Source of the DNA: Pelargonium nanum
Lineage: Eukaryota > Streptophyta > Magnoliopsida > Geraniales > Geraniaceae
DNA length: 64,000 bases
Direction of reading: 5' to 3'
Assembly (NCBI GenBank): GCA_036897485.1
Contig: JAYMTF010000043.1
Span: 1 to 64,000, forward strand
Shown: positions 47,801 through 59,300 of the stretch, in pieces
How the letters are laid out: every line of letters starts with the position of its first letter
Position numbering within the stretch: position 1 is the first letter of the stretch
The notes under the pieces: model-generated
Databases searched by the model: none
Seen by the model: the letters and a program-made list of their open reading frames with translations, nothing else
Told to the model about the DNA's origin: nothing
Position numbers and translations under genes: made by a program

Positions 47801-50800
47801 CTAGTGCATTATACTATAAATTTCTTTAAGAAATTGTACAAGCAGATGTTCAGGGAGCGTTTGATCTTTTTGCAGGTGAACAGCTTACGGCAGGAGTTGC
47901 AACTCTTGGCATCAAATAAGCCAGTTACAATAATAACTACAAGTGGAAGAGGTTTATATATTTGACCTTTCTCATGATGTGAAAGATTGTTCTGTTTACA
48001 TTTTACCCTTAAAATATCTACTATTCTAAAAAAAGAGTTATATTTCAGAGTCAACTTTGCTTTTTTGAGGTACAAAGTCTATAAATAATAGTTGTGAATA
48101 TTGCTCCTTTTAACCATAAGTAATGTATTTCATTGGATGGGTGTTTCATTCCATGTTTTTATGATTGTTGTTATTTTAAATTCGGAAGGGGTTCTTCAGT
48201 ATTACAAGTTTTCCCCCCCTCTTTTCCAGCATTGCCGCTCATCACTCATGGCAGGTTTACTATATTTGCATTTTTTGTTATCCGATGAAGTTTTTGATCT
48301 GTAGACTGTAGTACATCATTTTTTTTCTTTCAATCATGACAGCATTAACTAACTATTTTTCCTATCTTATAACTTCCTTTTCGTACCTTGATTGCTGAGA
48401 ATTCTCTTATTTTCTTTTGTGCAGGTTCTAGCAAATATGGTGTTGTTATTGTTATCGTAGTAGTAGGATACGGCTATGTTTGGTGGAAGGTATTGTAGTT
48501 GCATTTCTGATTCTTATACTTTGTTGGATGAGAGAGCTACTAATATAGTTTTTCATAGCATTATGTTTTTAGCATACTGCAGCAAAAAAATTATTGGATG
48601 CCATAATGATGAGCTGATTCGCACTTGGTTTAGTTTAGAAGCCAAAGTGGAATTTGGTCCAATGTGGAGATTGTTAGGAAGCTCGATGAAGTTATGCAGC
48701 TTTGATACTTATATTCAAAATGAGTGTCCACTTTCCTTTTTGGTTGGTTAGTTATGCAAGAATTACCAACAATATATATCTGTAAGATAAGCTAGTTAGC
48801 ACTCAGTAGGGCAAGTGGTTGATTTCACTTGTTCCCTCGAGGTCTCAAGTTTGAGTCTCGGTGTTTGTACGCTTGCTGATAAAAAAGAAAAAAAAAAGAT
48901 AAGCTAGTTAGAATCCTTTCAGTTTGGTGGGAATAACGGGGAAAGCTCAATCTCAACTTAACGGTGTCCTTAATTTATACAAAAATGGGGAAGTTGACAC
49001 TCATTTTGGGACAAATGAAGTAGTTGTGATGTGTCATTCGTAAGGCCCTTCAAGAAGCAAAGTAGAAGAAAGCTGATGTTGTGATGCTCTTTCTAGCATG
49101 TATATTTTGCAAATTGCCACACATGTTTGTTTACATTTAGCTGAAGCATTAGTCTCTTCTTTATTGAAAATTTACAGGGGTGGAAGCTCCCTGATATGAT
49201 GTTTGCTACAAGGCGTAGTCTATCCGATGCTTGCAATTCTGTATCCAGACAGCTTGAGAATGTTTATACATCAATTGCGGTAAGTTTTTCCTTTTCTTCT
49301 TGTAATCTGGTATAGTTTATCAACTTAACGGGTTTTAGCCATCCCTGTACTCATTGCCCCCAAAACTCAGGATTTGTTCCCTAGATTTTCTTGGTACATT
49401 TCCAATATCTATCCCACCAGTCAGCATTAAAATAGTTACATCATGTACACCGATCCACCAATCATGACTGCATTAAACAGAAGAAGAAATTATAATCTCA
49501 GAAGACCTCTTTTTTTTCCCATTTTCCAGGCTACCAAGCAGAAACTATCTTCAAGAATTGATAAAGTGGATTCTAGTTTAGATAATGTTGCTACGCTTAC
49601 TGCTGCTACAAAAGAACAGGTTGGCCAAATTTATATACTAATAACGGTTATCAGTTGTTTTTTATTTACTTTGGTTTTCATTTCAAGTTTGTTTACATAA
49701 CTTTGATTAATCTGTTTAGGTTTCTGAACTACGCGGTAAAGCAGAGATTATGGGTTTGGATGTTAACTCCGTTCGTCATGCAGTTAAATCACTGGTGATT
49801 TATCTTCTTTTGCTTTAATTTATTATCTAATTTTCTAGTTGTGGCCATAAATTGAAGACTGAGTTGATATTTCCATGTAACAGGAGACTAAAATCAATAG
49901 AATAGAAGTCCTTCAGGTACTTATTTGTATTGTTTGATGATTCCGTTTCCAGTACGAATATTAGATTTAGACACTTGCTTATAATTTAATTACATGAATT
50001 TTGTCATCATCTTTGATTATATAGGATGCAACAAATTCTGGAGTATTGAAGTTGTGTGATTTTGCCTCGAACATAGACATGACTGCAGCTAACAACCGTG
50101 CACAGGTATGAATTAAATCCTTGTCTCTTTACAAATGCTGTTCAATATATGAGCTCTCTGTGTTACCTTCAAGTAACTATATGTCGGGGTTTGTTACATT
50201 TGATTGCTCATCTCTGTATTAATTACTCAAACATCGTTTTGCAATGCTAACTAAAGATTATTTATTTTAGGATCTCATGTTTTCGATTTGATCATCAATA
50301 TATTTATTGTTCTCTGGATTCTGTAGGCTTTACCATCCAATTCCTCAGTGCCAACTATTGAAGCACCACCGACTCCCTCTCCAAGGGTATAATTTATCTC
50401 TGAGCCTATGATGCATTAAATTTGTTTATGTTCTGTCAATAAAATAATACTTGCGAGGCTGACGGAGAAAACTCATAGACTGGTATCATTTAAACTATCC
50501 AACTTCTGCTTTTCAGACCAACTAATGTCGGAAATAGAGCACTGAATATTGTTTTTACTATGCCACGTTCTTTTATTTACTTGTTTGCGGAACATTGTGT
50601 TCGAACCTTCTAGCCATCCAGCACTCCGTAAAATGCACAAACTCACTAAAAAACATAATATCTACTATTTTTCACTTGTTTGCAGCCAATAATTCGGAAC
50701 ATATTATGCTGAAATGACCATCTTCCATTCAATAGTCACTACTACTTGCTTTCACTTGAAACCGCTACTTTTTCAATAAATAGAAATATACGAGCTTTAC

Positions 50801-51997
50801 TTTGCAGTTTCTCAAACATTCTGTTGTTAGATTCTTTTGTTCCATTTGTAAGTCGTGTATACTGTACAAGGGATATAATTAAGTAGAAGTTTGTTTTTTC
50901 TTATGTCCGTGTGATTATTTATCCTTTTTGTTCGGTGCTGGTGCAGGCTGAATCTTCACCCGTTCCTCGTCTATACCTTGAAGCGCCATCTCCCTCTGGT
51001 ACCTCGGGATCCCACAAGGTTGTTTAACCTTGCATTCGGTTTATTTCACTTATCTTCACTGATTGAACTCACCCACTTAAATGATCTATTATGAAGTTCT
51101 ATGAACTAACATGTTTGTAACAACTAACACGTTTTTAATATGTTAATCTTGTCGGTCTCTTTTCTATGATTTGTGGGATACTTGATGTTGAAAACCATGT
51201 CGTGCACTTGGCATGAAACCAACCCCACAATCGTATCTATATATAAGCTTGGAGAGTGTTGCTCTTTTGTCAAGAAATTTGTGCATTGTTGAATTTCACA
51301 ATTGTTGTCAATCTATGAACTATGTCCAACACTCCTCCGAGTTTACACGCTATCTTATTGTAGTTGAATTCTGTAAATAAGCTGAGTGTGAGCCTTGGCC
51401 CAACGGTAAGATTGTGGTCCCGTGTCCTGGAGGTCACGGGATTCAAGCTAAGTAAACAATCTCTATAAAAATCGGGGGAAGTGTATTTTATGTGACCAGA
51501 ACCGGCAAAAATGTGGGTTGGATTTTGGGTCCAAATTACTGGTTCTGCTCCCAGACCACACAATTGTGGGAGCCTTGTACACACTGCCCCGCCCTTTTTA
51601 GTATACTACCACATATTTGTCTGAATTAACCCGTTTTTTGCTCTTTCGGCGGAGGATAGCTCATTTTTCATTACTTTCCTGATTTGACTATTTACAGGTT
51701 CATCGGCCCCTGCAGCATGCTGTCTCGGACTCTGGTTTTAAGGTTCTCATCGACTTTCATTTTCCTCACGTATTGTATTTATTCTCGCCCCGGCATGCTC
51801 TCATCGTTCCATCTTTCTATCAGGAAATTTGCGGAGTTTCGGAAGTGGTTCAAGTATTTGGCAGACCAGAAGCTTCAAATGACATTCCTGCTCCACAAGA
51901 TACATCCAACGGGTCGTCAAATTCTGGTTTCTTCAAATTTTTGTCAAGAACACTAAGTGCATCAAATTCATCCAAGTATAGTAACAAGGCCTTATGA
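44872..51997 (+). CDS. DUF1664-containing membrane-anchored protein
   Basis: Fourteen exons (44872-44914, 45765-45841, 46860-46937, 47876-47951, 48425-48489, 49178-49279, 49530-49619, 49720-49794, 49884-49916, 50025-50105, 50327-50386, 50947-51018, 51698-51742, 51824-51997) in consistent phase give 356 residues. An N-terminal hydrophobic segment (MALPMAKLVILVGAG) and a second (YGVVIVIVVVGYGYVWW, about 96-112) flank a short helix, VNSLRQELQLLASNKPVTII. The conserved block WKLPDMMFATRRSLSDACNS starts the DUF1664 region, which continues as a predicted coiled coil to about residue 220. A Pro/Ser-rich tail follows. Plant members are annotated DUF1664; molecular function is unknown. The coiled coil beside a membrane anchor suggests a scaffold or tether, which is inference. 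Confidence 0.93.
44915..45665 (+). repeat. Tandem segmental duplication inside DUF1664 intron 1
   Basis: The intron from its donor (about 44915-45240) recurs at about 45382-45665. Shared landmarks in order are 'gtcc(g/t)taca', 'gatactgttt', 'aaattttgggtttttgttaa', 'aggttcagcaacaatg' and 'gagatttatggcaatgtgca'. The copies differ by many substitutions and small indels, so the event is old. Confidence 0.85.
46276..46507 (+). repeat. Three-copy 80-bp tandem repeat in DUF1664 intron 2
   Basis: Units from about 46276, 46356 and 46439 each contain 'gtactcat' followed by 'tctctttataggatat' and '(g/t)atgtatatat'-type sequence. The third copy is truncated at a CA microsatellite beside a Stowaway element. 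Confidence 0.85.
46518..46747. mobile_element. Stowaway MITE in DUF1664 intron 2
   Basis: The left end 'ccctccatccaaaatgac' and the right end 'cattttgaaatggagggagt' are Stowaway-type inverted ends. A TA microsatellite follows directly and may have grown from the TA target. Confidence 0.7.
48800..48895 (+). mobile_element. Short tRNA-derived SINE with 16-bp target duplication
   Basis: The A-box-like 'agtagggcaagtggttg' and B-box-like 'caagtttgagtctcgg' are followed by an A-rich tail. The perfect duplication AAGATAAGCTAGTTAG lies at 48784-48799 and 48896-48911. The body of about 96 bp is shorter than usual SINEs. It lies in DUF1664 intron 5. Confidence 0.88.
51388..51599 (+). mobile_element. 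Au-family SINE
   Basis: It starts 'gtgagccttggcccaacggt' (A box), has 'ggaggtcacgggattcaagc' (B box), and ends 'gggagccttgtacacactgc' with a short T run, matching the Au SINE family widespread in angiosperms. No clear target duplication was found. It lies in DUF1664 intron 12. Confidence 0.85.
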
Positions 51998-53240
51998 AAC
52001 GATCCATCGACTCCCCAATGGTCAACAAAAGCTTTTGAGGTTTAGTCGTGGCTTTCTCGAGATCCTCCCTTGAATATATATATAGGTAGTGCCTGAGCCG
52101 AGTTCACGTGAAAAAAGGACTAGGCACTAAATTTTGCACTGAATTTTGTAGTGCCGCCGTTTTAAGTCCCAATGTTTTCCTTAGAACTATTAGATCATTG
52201 TTTATAAACTAGTAGGAGGGAGGATTTAGAAGGCGAAACAAAGAGTCCGATTCGTGGTTAGCTATAACTTACTGAACTCATTCATATTTCAATCTGTGTT
52301 TCAAGCAAATATATGAATTGATGTTATTACTATTATAATGACAAAGGTGATGGAAGGAAGGTTAATGAAAGAACTGTTCCTCTCAGCAAATATATTGCTT
52401 ATTTTGTTCTCTACTGCCCATTGTAATTAGTTTTGTAAGGACATTAGGGTTTCTCGAGAAAATTGCAGATACCCCTCGAGAACTATGTTTCTTTTGTACG
52501 TGGTTATTTGAAACTTTACTTGGATTCATCTGCTATGTACTTTTCTCAGACGAATTCGTTTGTTATTATTAGCAACATATTTTGTTAGTTTGATCGTTCT
52601 CTTACCTAGTTAACTTACTTTAATAGTAAAAGTTATCGTTGATTCTCCAGTTATGAACATATTCAGATTTGGCTCTCTAACTATTTTTTAAATCAACCTA
52701 GAGTTTCATGGCGGAGGCCCTCGCTTGTCGAGAGACTATGGAGTGGGGTTTGGCAAGGGGTTGGGAAAATGTTGTGTTTGAGCTTGACGTTTAGTAGGGT
52801 ATATCGACTCGCGAGTCTAACTCAAATCATTTTGGCCTCTTAATTAATGATTTTCTCTTTGTTTTCTATGTTTGCTAGAACTAATTATCGTTTTGGTAGG
52901 AGATTTGCGAATGAAGTAAGCTCATGCATTAGCGAGACATTCCATTTTTGTGTCAAGTCCGATTTTTTGGTATAGGAATGTCTTTCTCCGTATTGCTATT
53001 TCAGCTTTGATATATGACTCTTTGGGTTTCTTAAAAAAAAAAAAAGAAAGAATACAACAATTTTATTTTAACTCTAAAAAAATCTGTTTATTTAAAAATA
53101 TTAACTGATAATTTAATAACTATTTAGTTTTTGCACTTGAGAAATTGCAATTCTGTTTTAGGCCCGGCCCGAAATAGTGACCAACAGGTCCAACACTGTG
53201 CTTAACTCGTCGACTCGCCGAGTTGCCGAGCAGTGACTCG
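51998..53240. other. Spacer between the DUF1664 and primase genes
   Basis: The first 450 bp or so probably hold the DUF1664 3' UTR. A LINE 3' end occupies 52706-53045. The primase promoter follows. No further gene was seen. Confidence 0.55.
52706..53045 (+). mobile_element. L1-type LINE 3' end with RNase H domain
   Basis: The translation MAEALACRETMEWGLARGW then ENVVFELD matches the plant LINE RNase H core ending at the catalytic E-x-D-type segment. A degraded RRFANEVSSCIS (the R-x-x-N-x-V-A-H motif) follows near 52895-52935. A 14-base A run at about 53031-53045 is the tail. The element is 5'-truncated and interrupted. Confidence 0.8.
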
Positions 53241-53274
53241 TTTCCCGCTAATTTTAGAATCTTCATTTTGGCGC
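53241..53274 (+). promoter_or_regulatory. Two E2F sites upstream of DNA primase
   Basis: TTTCCCGC (53241-53248) and TTTGGCGC (53267-53274) both match the E2F consensus TTTSSCGC. They lie 70-100 bp upstream of the primase ATG and are 26 bp apart. E2F/DP control of DNA replication genes at G1/S is well established in plants. Confidence 0.8.
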
Positions 53275-53342
53275 GCTTGGTCACAGTGAAGATCAGATCG
53301 ATCACCAAGTCTCGTTGCTCGCCTTTTCTCTCGCCGTCCGGG

Positions 53343-56300
53343 ATGGAAATCGTCCGATCTCAGAGGATCTCTTCACCAAACGATGCCGTTCCGACTCTCC
53401 CTCTCTACCGATCTGCTCCGGTTCTCGAAGTCAGGCTCGAAGACTTTGAGCTCTTCGCCATGGATCGCCTTCGAGGTACTCGCGCATTTCTCTCATCTTT
53501 CGTTTCATCTGTCACCTTTTAGCTCTGAATTCGTGTTTAAGTTATCGATCCTGAATTTGTTTCCCGAGAAAAAAAATCGGAGTTGCATTTTACCGTTTAG
53601 GTTTCCACAAACGATGCACTGAAATTAGTTTTAATCGTAGAGGTTGGAACTTCAGAGAAATCAAAATTTGAATTAATTTGACTGTTTATTGGAGTTACTC
53701 GTGCATTACTCTCAATTTGAATTACTTTTCGTGTTTTTGTTCTCATTCCTAAATTTGTTTTCCGTTTGTTTCCTGAGAAAAAGAGAGAGAAGAAGTCGGA
53801 GTTGCAGTTGACTGTTAGGATTACAAAAACAAGGCACTGAAATTATTTTTAAAACTCAGGGATGAAGCTTAAGAGAAATCATGAATTATTTTTGTTTTTA
53901 TTGAGGTACTTGTGCATTTCGCTTGATTTACATTTCATTTTCCACTTTTTAGCACTGGTTTCATGTTTATGTTCTTACTCCTGAGTTTGTTTTCCTTTTG
54001 GTTCCTAAGGAAAAAGAGAAGAAATTGTAGTTGCATTTTACTGTATAAGAATCCCTTTTGGTTCCTAACAGTCAACTGCAGCTGTTTTAATCGAAATGGA
54101 TTTTGAATTATTTTTCTTCTTCATCTGCAGCTGTTTTGGCAAACTCAAGGGTTACCATTTTAATTTAAGGTTTATTTTGAAATTAGAATTCGTAGGGTTT
54201 GTGGTGATCGATTTCTGTTGTTGATATTGTTCAATGCAGTTCTAAAAGGAATATCTGATGGATTATCCCGAGGGAAGAAGCCCGAGGAAATGGAGAAATT
54301 GGTACGGCTATAAGTTTGGTTCATCATTTCCCACTGTAGATAGACTTTTTATTATTATTTATTTATGAATTTTTGCAGACATTGTCTTTTCTCAGGCAAT
54401 AAATTTGTGGAAGGCAAATATGAGGCATCCACGGGCATCTGAGGTTGTCAACAAGGATATAATCTCACACTTTGTTCTGCATCTTGTATATTGCAGATCG
54501 TAAGTATTTTTTTGTTTTTGTTTTCTTGGTATTATTGATTCTTTTCTGTTTTTATTACTTAATGTTTTGATGGCAGGGAGGATTTGAGAAAATGGTTTCT
54601 TTCCATGGAAACTGCACTCTTCCGTTACCGTTTCTGGCTTGAAAGTGCTGAAGCTCAGGTAGGAATCGTGATCATCTTACTCACTGTTTTGGTTAGTTAT
54701 GCTAATTGAATGTTTACTGGTTGCATATAATGTCTCTGGCTTTAAAGAGGGCGCTGATCGCTGAGCTTGACCTTCCTTATAAAGCAGTTATCAATGCAGA
54801 ACTTGAGGTAATCCTTCTTGCTGTCGCATTCAAGTTCTGATAGAAATTGACCTCACCTAAACATACAATGCATAAGCGTGTCAAATTTCTGTTGCGACTT
54901 TTCCCCCCATACGTGTAGGCTATGAAGGATAAATTGAGCCAAGTTTCGCGTTCCATTGGCCAGCCTTTACCCACAGGTTGGTGCAGGATACTCATTCACT
55001 TCGTTGTCCAATTTTCATATGAATGACTTGTACATTTCTATTTTCATTCCTTATTATGATATTGCAATCACACACTTATTTGTAAGAGCAAAGCTTTGAA
55101 AACCTTTAGTTTGTATTAATTACGGTTGATAGGTAGGTGGAATGTTACTCCATGACCTTGTATGATAAATTCATTTATTCCACGATTTGTTTTCTTCTAA
55201 TGTGTTTCCTTTTTCTGTTCATTTTTTCCTTTGCAGCTGATGCTATATTCTACAAGGTTTGTCTCTTTTTCCTGTTAGTTCTTCTCTTTAGATGTTTAAG
55301 AATTGCAATCTTGATGTAACATTGATACCAGAGATAACATCCCCTAGCATAGGGGACTGAACCTCCCTACTCACGTGCATGGGGCAAGAGTTGAAATGTT
55401 AACTTTTTAACCACTTCACTGTGTTGCAATATGAATTATGAGCTAATTAACCCCCAAGTATACAAAGTAATCTTCTGTTGTAACCAATACTGAGTCTGGA
55501 TATATGATATGGCCAATTATGATATTAAAGGTTTATGCATTATGGGATTGAAGAACTTTCATTCTTCTAGTCATCAAATATTCGAAATTGTTGGCTGATC
55601 TCTGTTTTCTATTCCACAACTAATGAAGGTGCCGTTTGAAGAAGTTCCAGAGCTTGTGGCTGGTCGCCGAGTATTTATCCATAAAGGGCATGCGTATGTC
55701 GCTAAGAATCAGGTAAACGTTTATGCATTATTAATTTTCCATCAATCCAATAAACAATAGATTTAAAAATCTGATAAAAGGTTACATATTTCTTTCTTTT
55801 AGGTGTTCTCCTTTGTTGTCACTCAATTTCGCAGTTATCTATCAAAGGCACTCAGTCTAACGAGCAGGTTATTCTTGTCTATTTGGAATTCAAATGTAAA
55901 TAATAAAAAGTTATTCTGAAGTGTCATGCACGAAGAACTCTGATGTTTTTCTTGCTGCCATCCTAACCTGAAATACTTATGATTAAGTTATGATAAACAT
56001 TTTTGGAGATGTTTATATTCTCAGAGGTTGCAGCTTTTGCTTGCAGAAAATGGACGTCTACCATTAGAGAACAAGAGAGAGACCGTTTGAGCCCTGTAAG
56101 TAAATGAGTATTCTAATGTGAACTGTATGCTGTGTTACATGTTTCCAAGTATTGTTCATGAATTTCATGCATTCTAGATTGTAGAAGCCCTGTCCTCAAG
56201 CTATCTAGGTCCTGACTATACTGAGGTAATTTACTAAGATGCATTAGCTTATAGTATCCTTGGATTATAGATATTCAAGTGGATATGTTTGATCGGGAGA

Positions 56301-59300
56301 CCTACTACCATTGCAGGCAAGAGTGTTTGCTGAAATATCAATAAAAGACCTTGTTCAAGCATCTAAAAGTTCATTTCCTCTTTGTATGAGCCACTTGTTT
56401 GAGAAGGTAATGATTTAATAACTAAAAATTTGGGATTTGCCATAACTCTCTTGCGATTTTATCCCCTCTCTCTCCACCCCAATTGTTATTTTTTCTGAAT
56501 TGCAGCTTAGAGAGGATCATCATTTGAGCACGGAGGGAGAATGCAATTAGGTCTATTCCTCAAGGTTATTTTTCTTACCCATGTGCACAAGTTGTGTTTT
56601 TTATGCATGTATCATGTATGTATGCATGTGAGCTCCACTTATTGGCTGTGTATGTAATACTCGCTACACTACTACATGGTTGCTTATTTTGTTGCTCTTT
56701 TTGCCTGGACTCGGGTTTAATCAGTGCTGTTATTGCTTTAAAGTAGTAAATTGTAAACGAGAAGTATAAAATGAGTAATCATTTATACCTCATCAATATT
56801 GCACGGATCACGTTCTTTGTCCACTAAAATTTGCATGATGGGAAAATTGTTGGTTATTTAGTCTTCTCTCCGTTTGCAGGGTGTTGGCTTAAAGCTAGAT
56901 GATGCCCTTGCATTTTGGAAAGCTGAGTTCTCGCAGAAGGTATCTACATTGCAAATGATCTATTCTGTATTTCAATAAAGATTAATCTCCTACAGCTTTC
57001 ATTTCTACTATCAACTATATTTTGATTTGTGGCATTAATTATTGTTTATTTGTTTACCAAGGGGTGTTCATGATTGGGTCCGGACCGAGTTTTTGGACCC
57101 AATTGAAGTTCAAGTCCGGTCTTCGATTGTTCGCAAAACCCTTCTGTTCATACCAAATTATTATTTTTTAGTTTTTTTTTCCAATGCTTTAGGCCCATTG
57201 TCTCCATTATTTATTGTTCAATTCACTTCAATTCTGTATTTTTTTCTACTGAAAACGCAAAATTTTCAATTCTTTTCCAATCATTTGGTACAATTGCTCT
57301 GATTTTTTCCGGTCTCTGGTCCCAAGATTTACCAAAATTCGGTTCGGTCCCAGACCAGTTCTCTAGTACATAAAATGATGAATATCACAGATGAATATGT
57401 CAACATGTCTTATTATGTTAGGTGCGACCAAAGAAGTAGGTTGCTGATTGCACTTCCATTTTCAAAGTCTGCAACCGCATGTTACTAGAATAAGAGTTGT
57501 TCATGGCTCTATACAATCTCATATTATGATGTCTTTGAAATTCAACTATCTGATTCTTGCAAACAACCTATTATATCATCTACTCTACGGTGCTTGATCT
57601 TTTTGTTGTAGGTGGGGGCTGAGAGGTTTGACAAAGAATACGCATACGCCATACGCCATACTTATGGAAGAGAAGGAAAGAGAACAGTAAGGCATTGCAC
57701 ACCTATGAGATTCTTTAATTTATTCAACATTTCTTCGAAATCAGGATCGTAGACTAGTTTCTATAAACGTCATTGTGAGATCAGCCTTTTCACTCCATTA
57801 TTGCTCTTCCAAACTTGAATGACCAAGAGAAAGCTATAATTCCCGGCTTGTGTCTGTTTCTCATTGTTGTTATATGATTATTGCAGGACTATACACCTTA
57901 TTCTTGTCAGAAAATCATCTCATCCACTCCTGGCGTAGGAGACCATCATGGCTGCCCGTATAGGCACTTCAGGTTTGTCCAATAATTGAAGAAAAGTAGA
58001 GAACTCGATTAAAGCGAAAATGAATTACATGAATAATTTTTATCGGCGTGCCATTGATTGTTCTTTCAGAGTGAGGAGAACTTAAGAGCTGCCCTTGGTC
58101 GAATGGGTGTGAGCAGTCATGCTGTGGAGGATGTGATGGATAAAAAGAGAAACAGACATTACCAGGTCAAAATATGAATAGTTGTCACTATATTTGTTTG
58201 CAAGTGTTTGTTTTAGGAGTAAATTCACGCACCTACCTAAACTTTTTTCCGAATAAGCCAACTCTCTAAAGTTTGAATGTTCTAAACTGTTTGTTAAAAT
58301 AAACAGAAAAATCGTATCTCACGTCATAAGATTTTAAAAGAAACTGTATAGTGACTCTGGTGATGTGGATCTATACTTTAGTGACCACGCACCTAATATG
58401 AGTTTAAGGTAGCGGCTTGAAGTTACCTTTTTATTTAATTTATGAATGACACGGTACATATATCATGTGTAGTTGGCATGCACACTAACGTTTGAAGCAA
58501 TTCATGGCGGTTCGTGTGACGCTGGGATTAATCATCCGAACCAGTACTTCAGCGACAGCCAGAAAATCCTGCAAACAAAGGTATGGGTATTTTCTTCCAA
58601 AATTTTGTTCACTTAATTTCTCAGAATACAAACAAGCATATGCTGTTAGGATAAGCTTGAGGGACAAAATTTGCATGTCCCACAAAACTTTGTTAAAGAT
58701 TTTGAGTCTTTATGTGCTTGTGCATTTAGTGTCAATGCCAAGAAATTGGAATCCAACCATATAATGGGTCCACAATTGAGTCCACTTTGAATTTTTGGAA
58801 TGTTTCTCACATTCACTGCTTGTGCTGGACAAAGCAGTCTAAAAAGCAAAGTAAAATATTTTATTTTGGGTTTCCAAATTATTCATTTTGTTTCAATTGG
58901 TACCTAATATGGTTTTGATTCTATTTAGTTTTCAAACTATTATCATTGTTTTAATTTGATCCCTCAACTATGCAAATTTGTTTCAAAGTGGCTAAGTCTG
59001 TAATTGCTTTGTTATATTAAACTGAAGTAACTTTTATTTTTTTGTAAAATATACTGTATATTATTTCTAGAAACAAGTTGATGATGTGACATCCACATGA
59101 CAATGACTAAACAAAACTATTGAAGCCTATGACACTCGCGGCAATGCCGTGTTTTATGAGAAACAAAACAATACTATCTGATATAGACACTACATCATTG
59201 CCTCGTAGTCACATCATCATACTGATTGGACTCATTTGAAACAAATTTGCACAGTTATGGGAACAAATTGAAACAATACGGATAGTTTGAGTACTGAATT

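Noticed and set aside
57058-57360. Repeat-like 'gggtccggaccgag ... ggttcggtcccagacc' segment in primase intron 14 as a distinct element
   Set aside because: The ends suggest a decayed hAT-like repeat, but I could not define termini or a target duplication.
58492-58764. 90-codon plus-strand frame over primase exon 18
   Set aside because: It is the wrong frame of the real exon, whose correct frame gives the conserved [15 protein letters not shown] motif.
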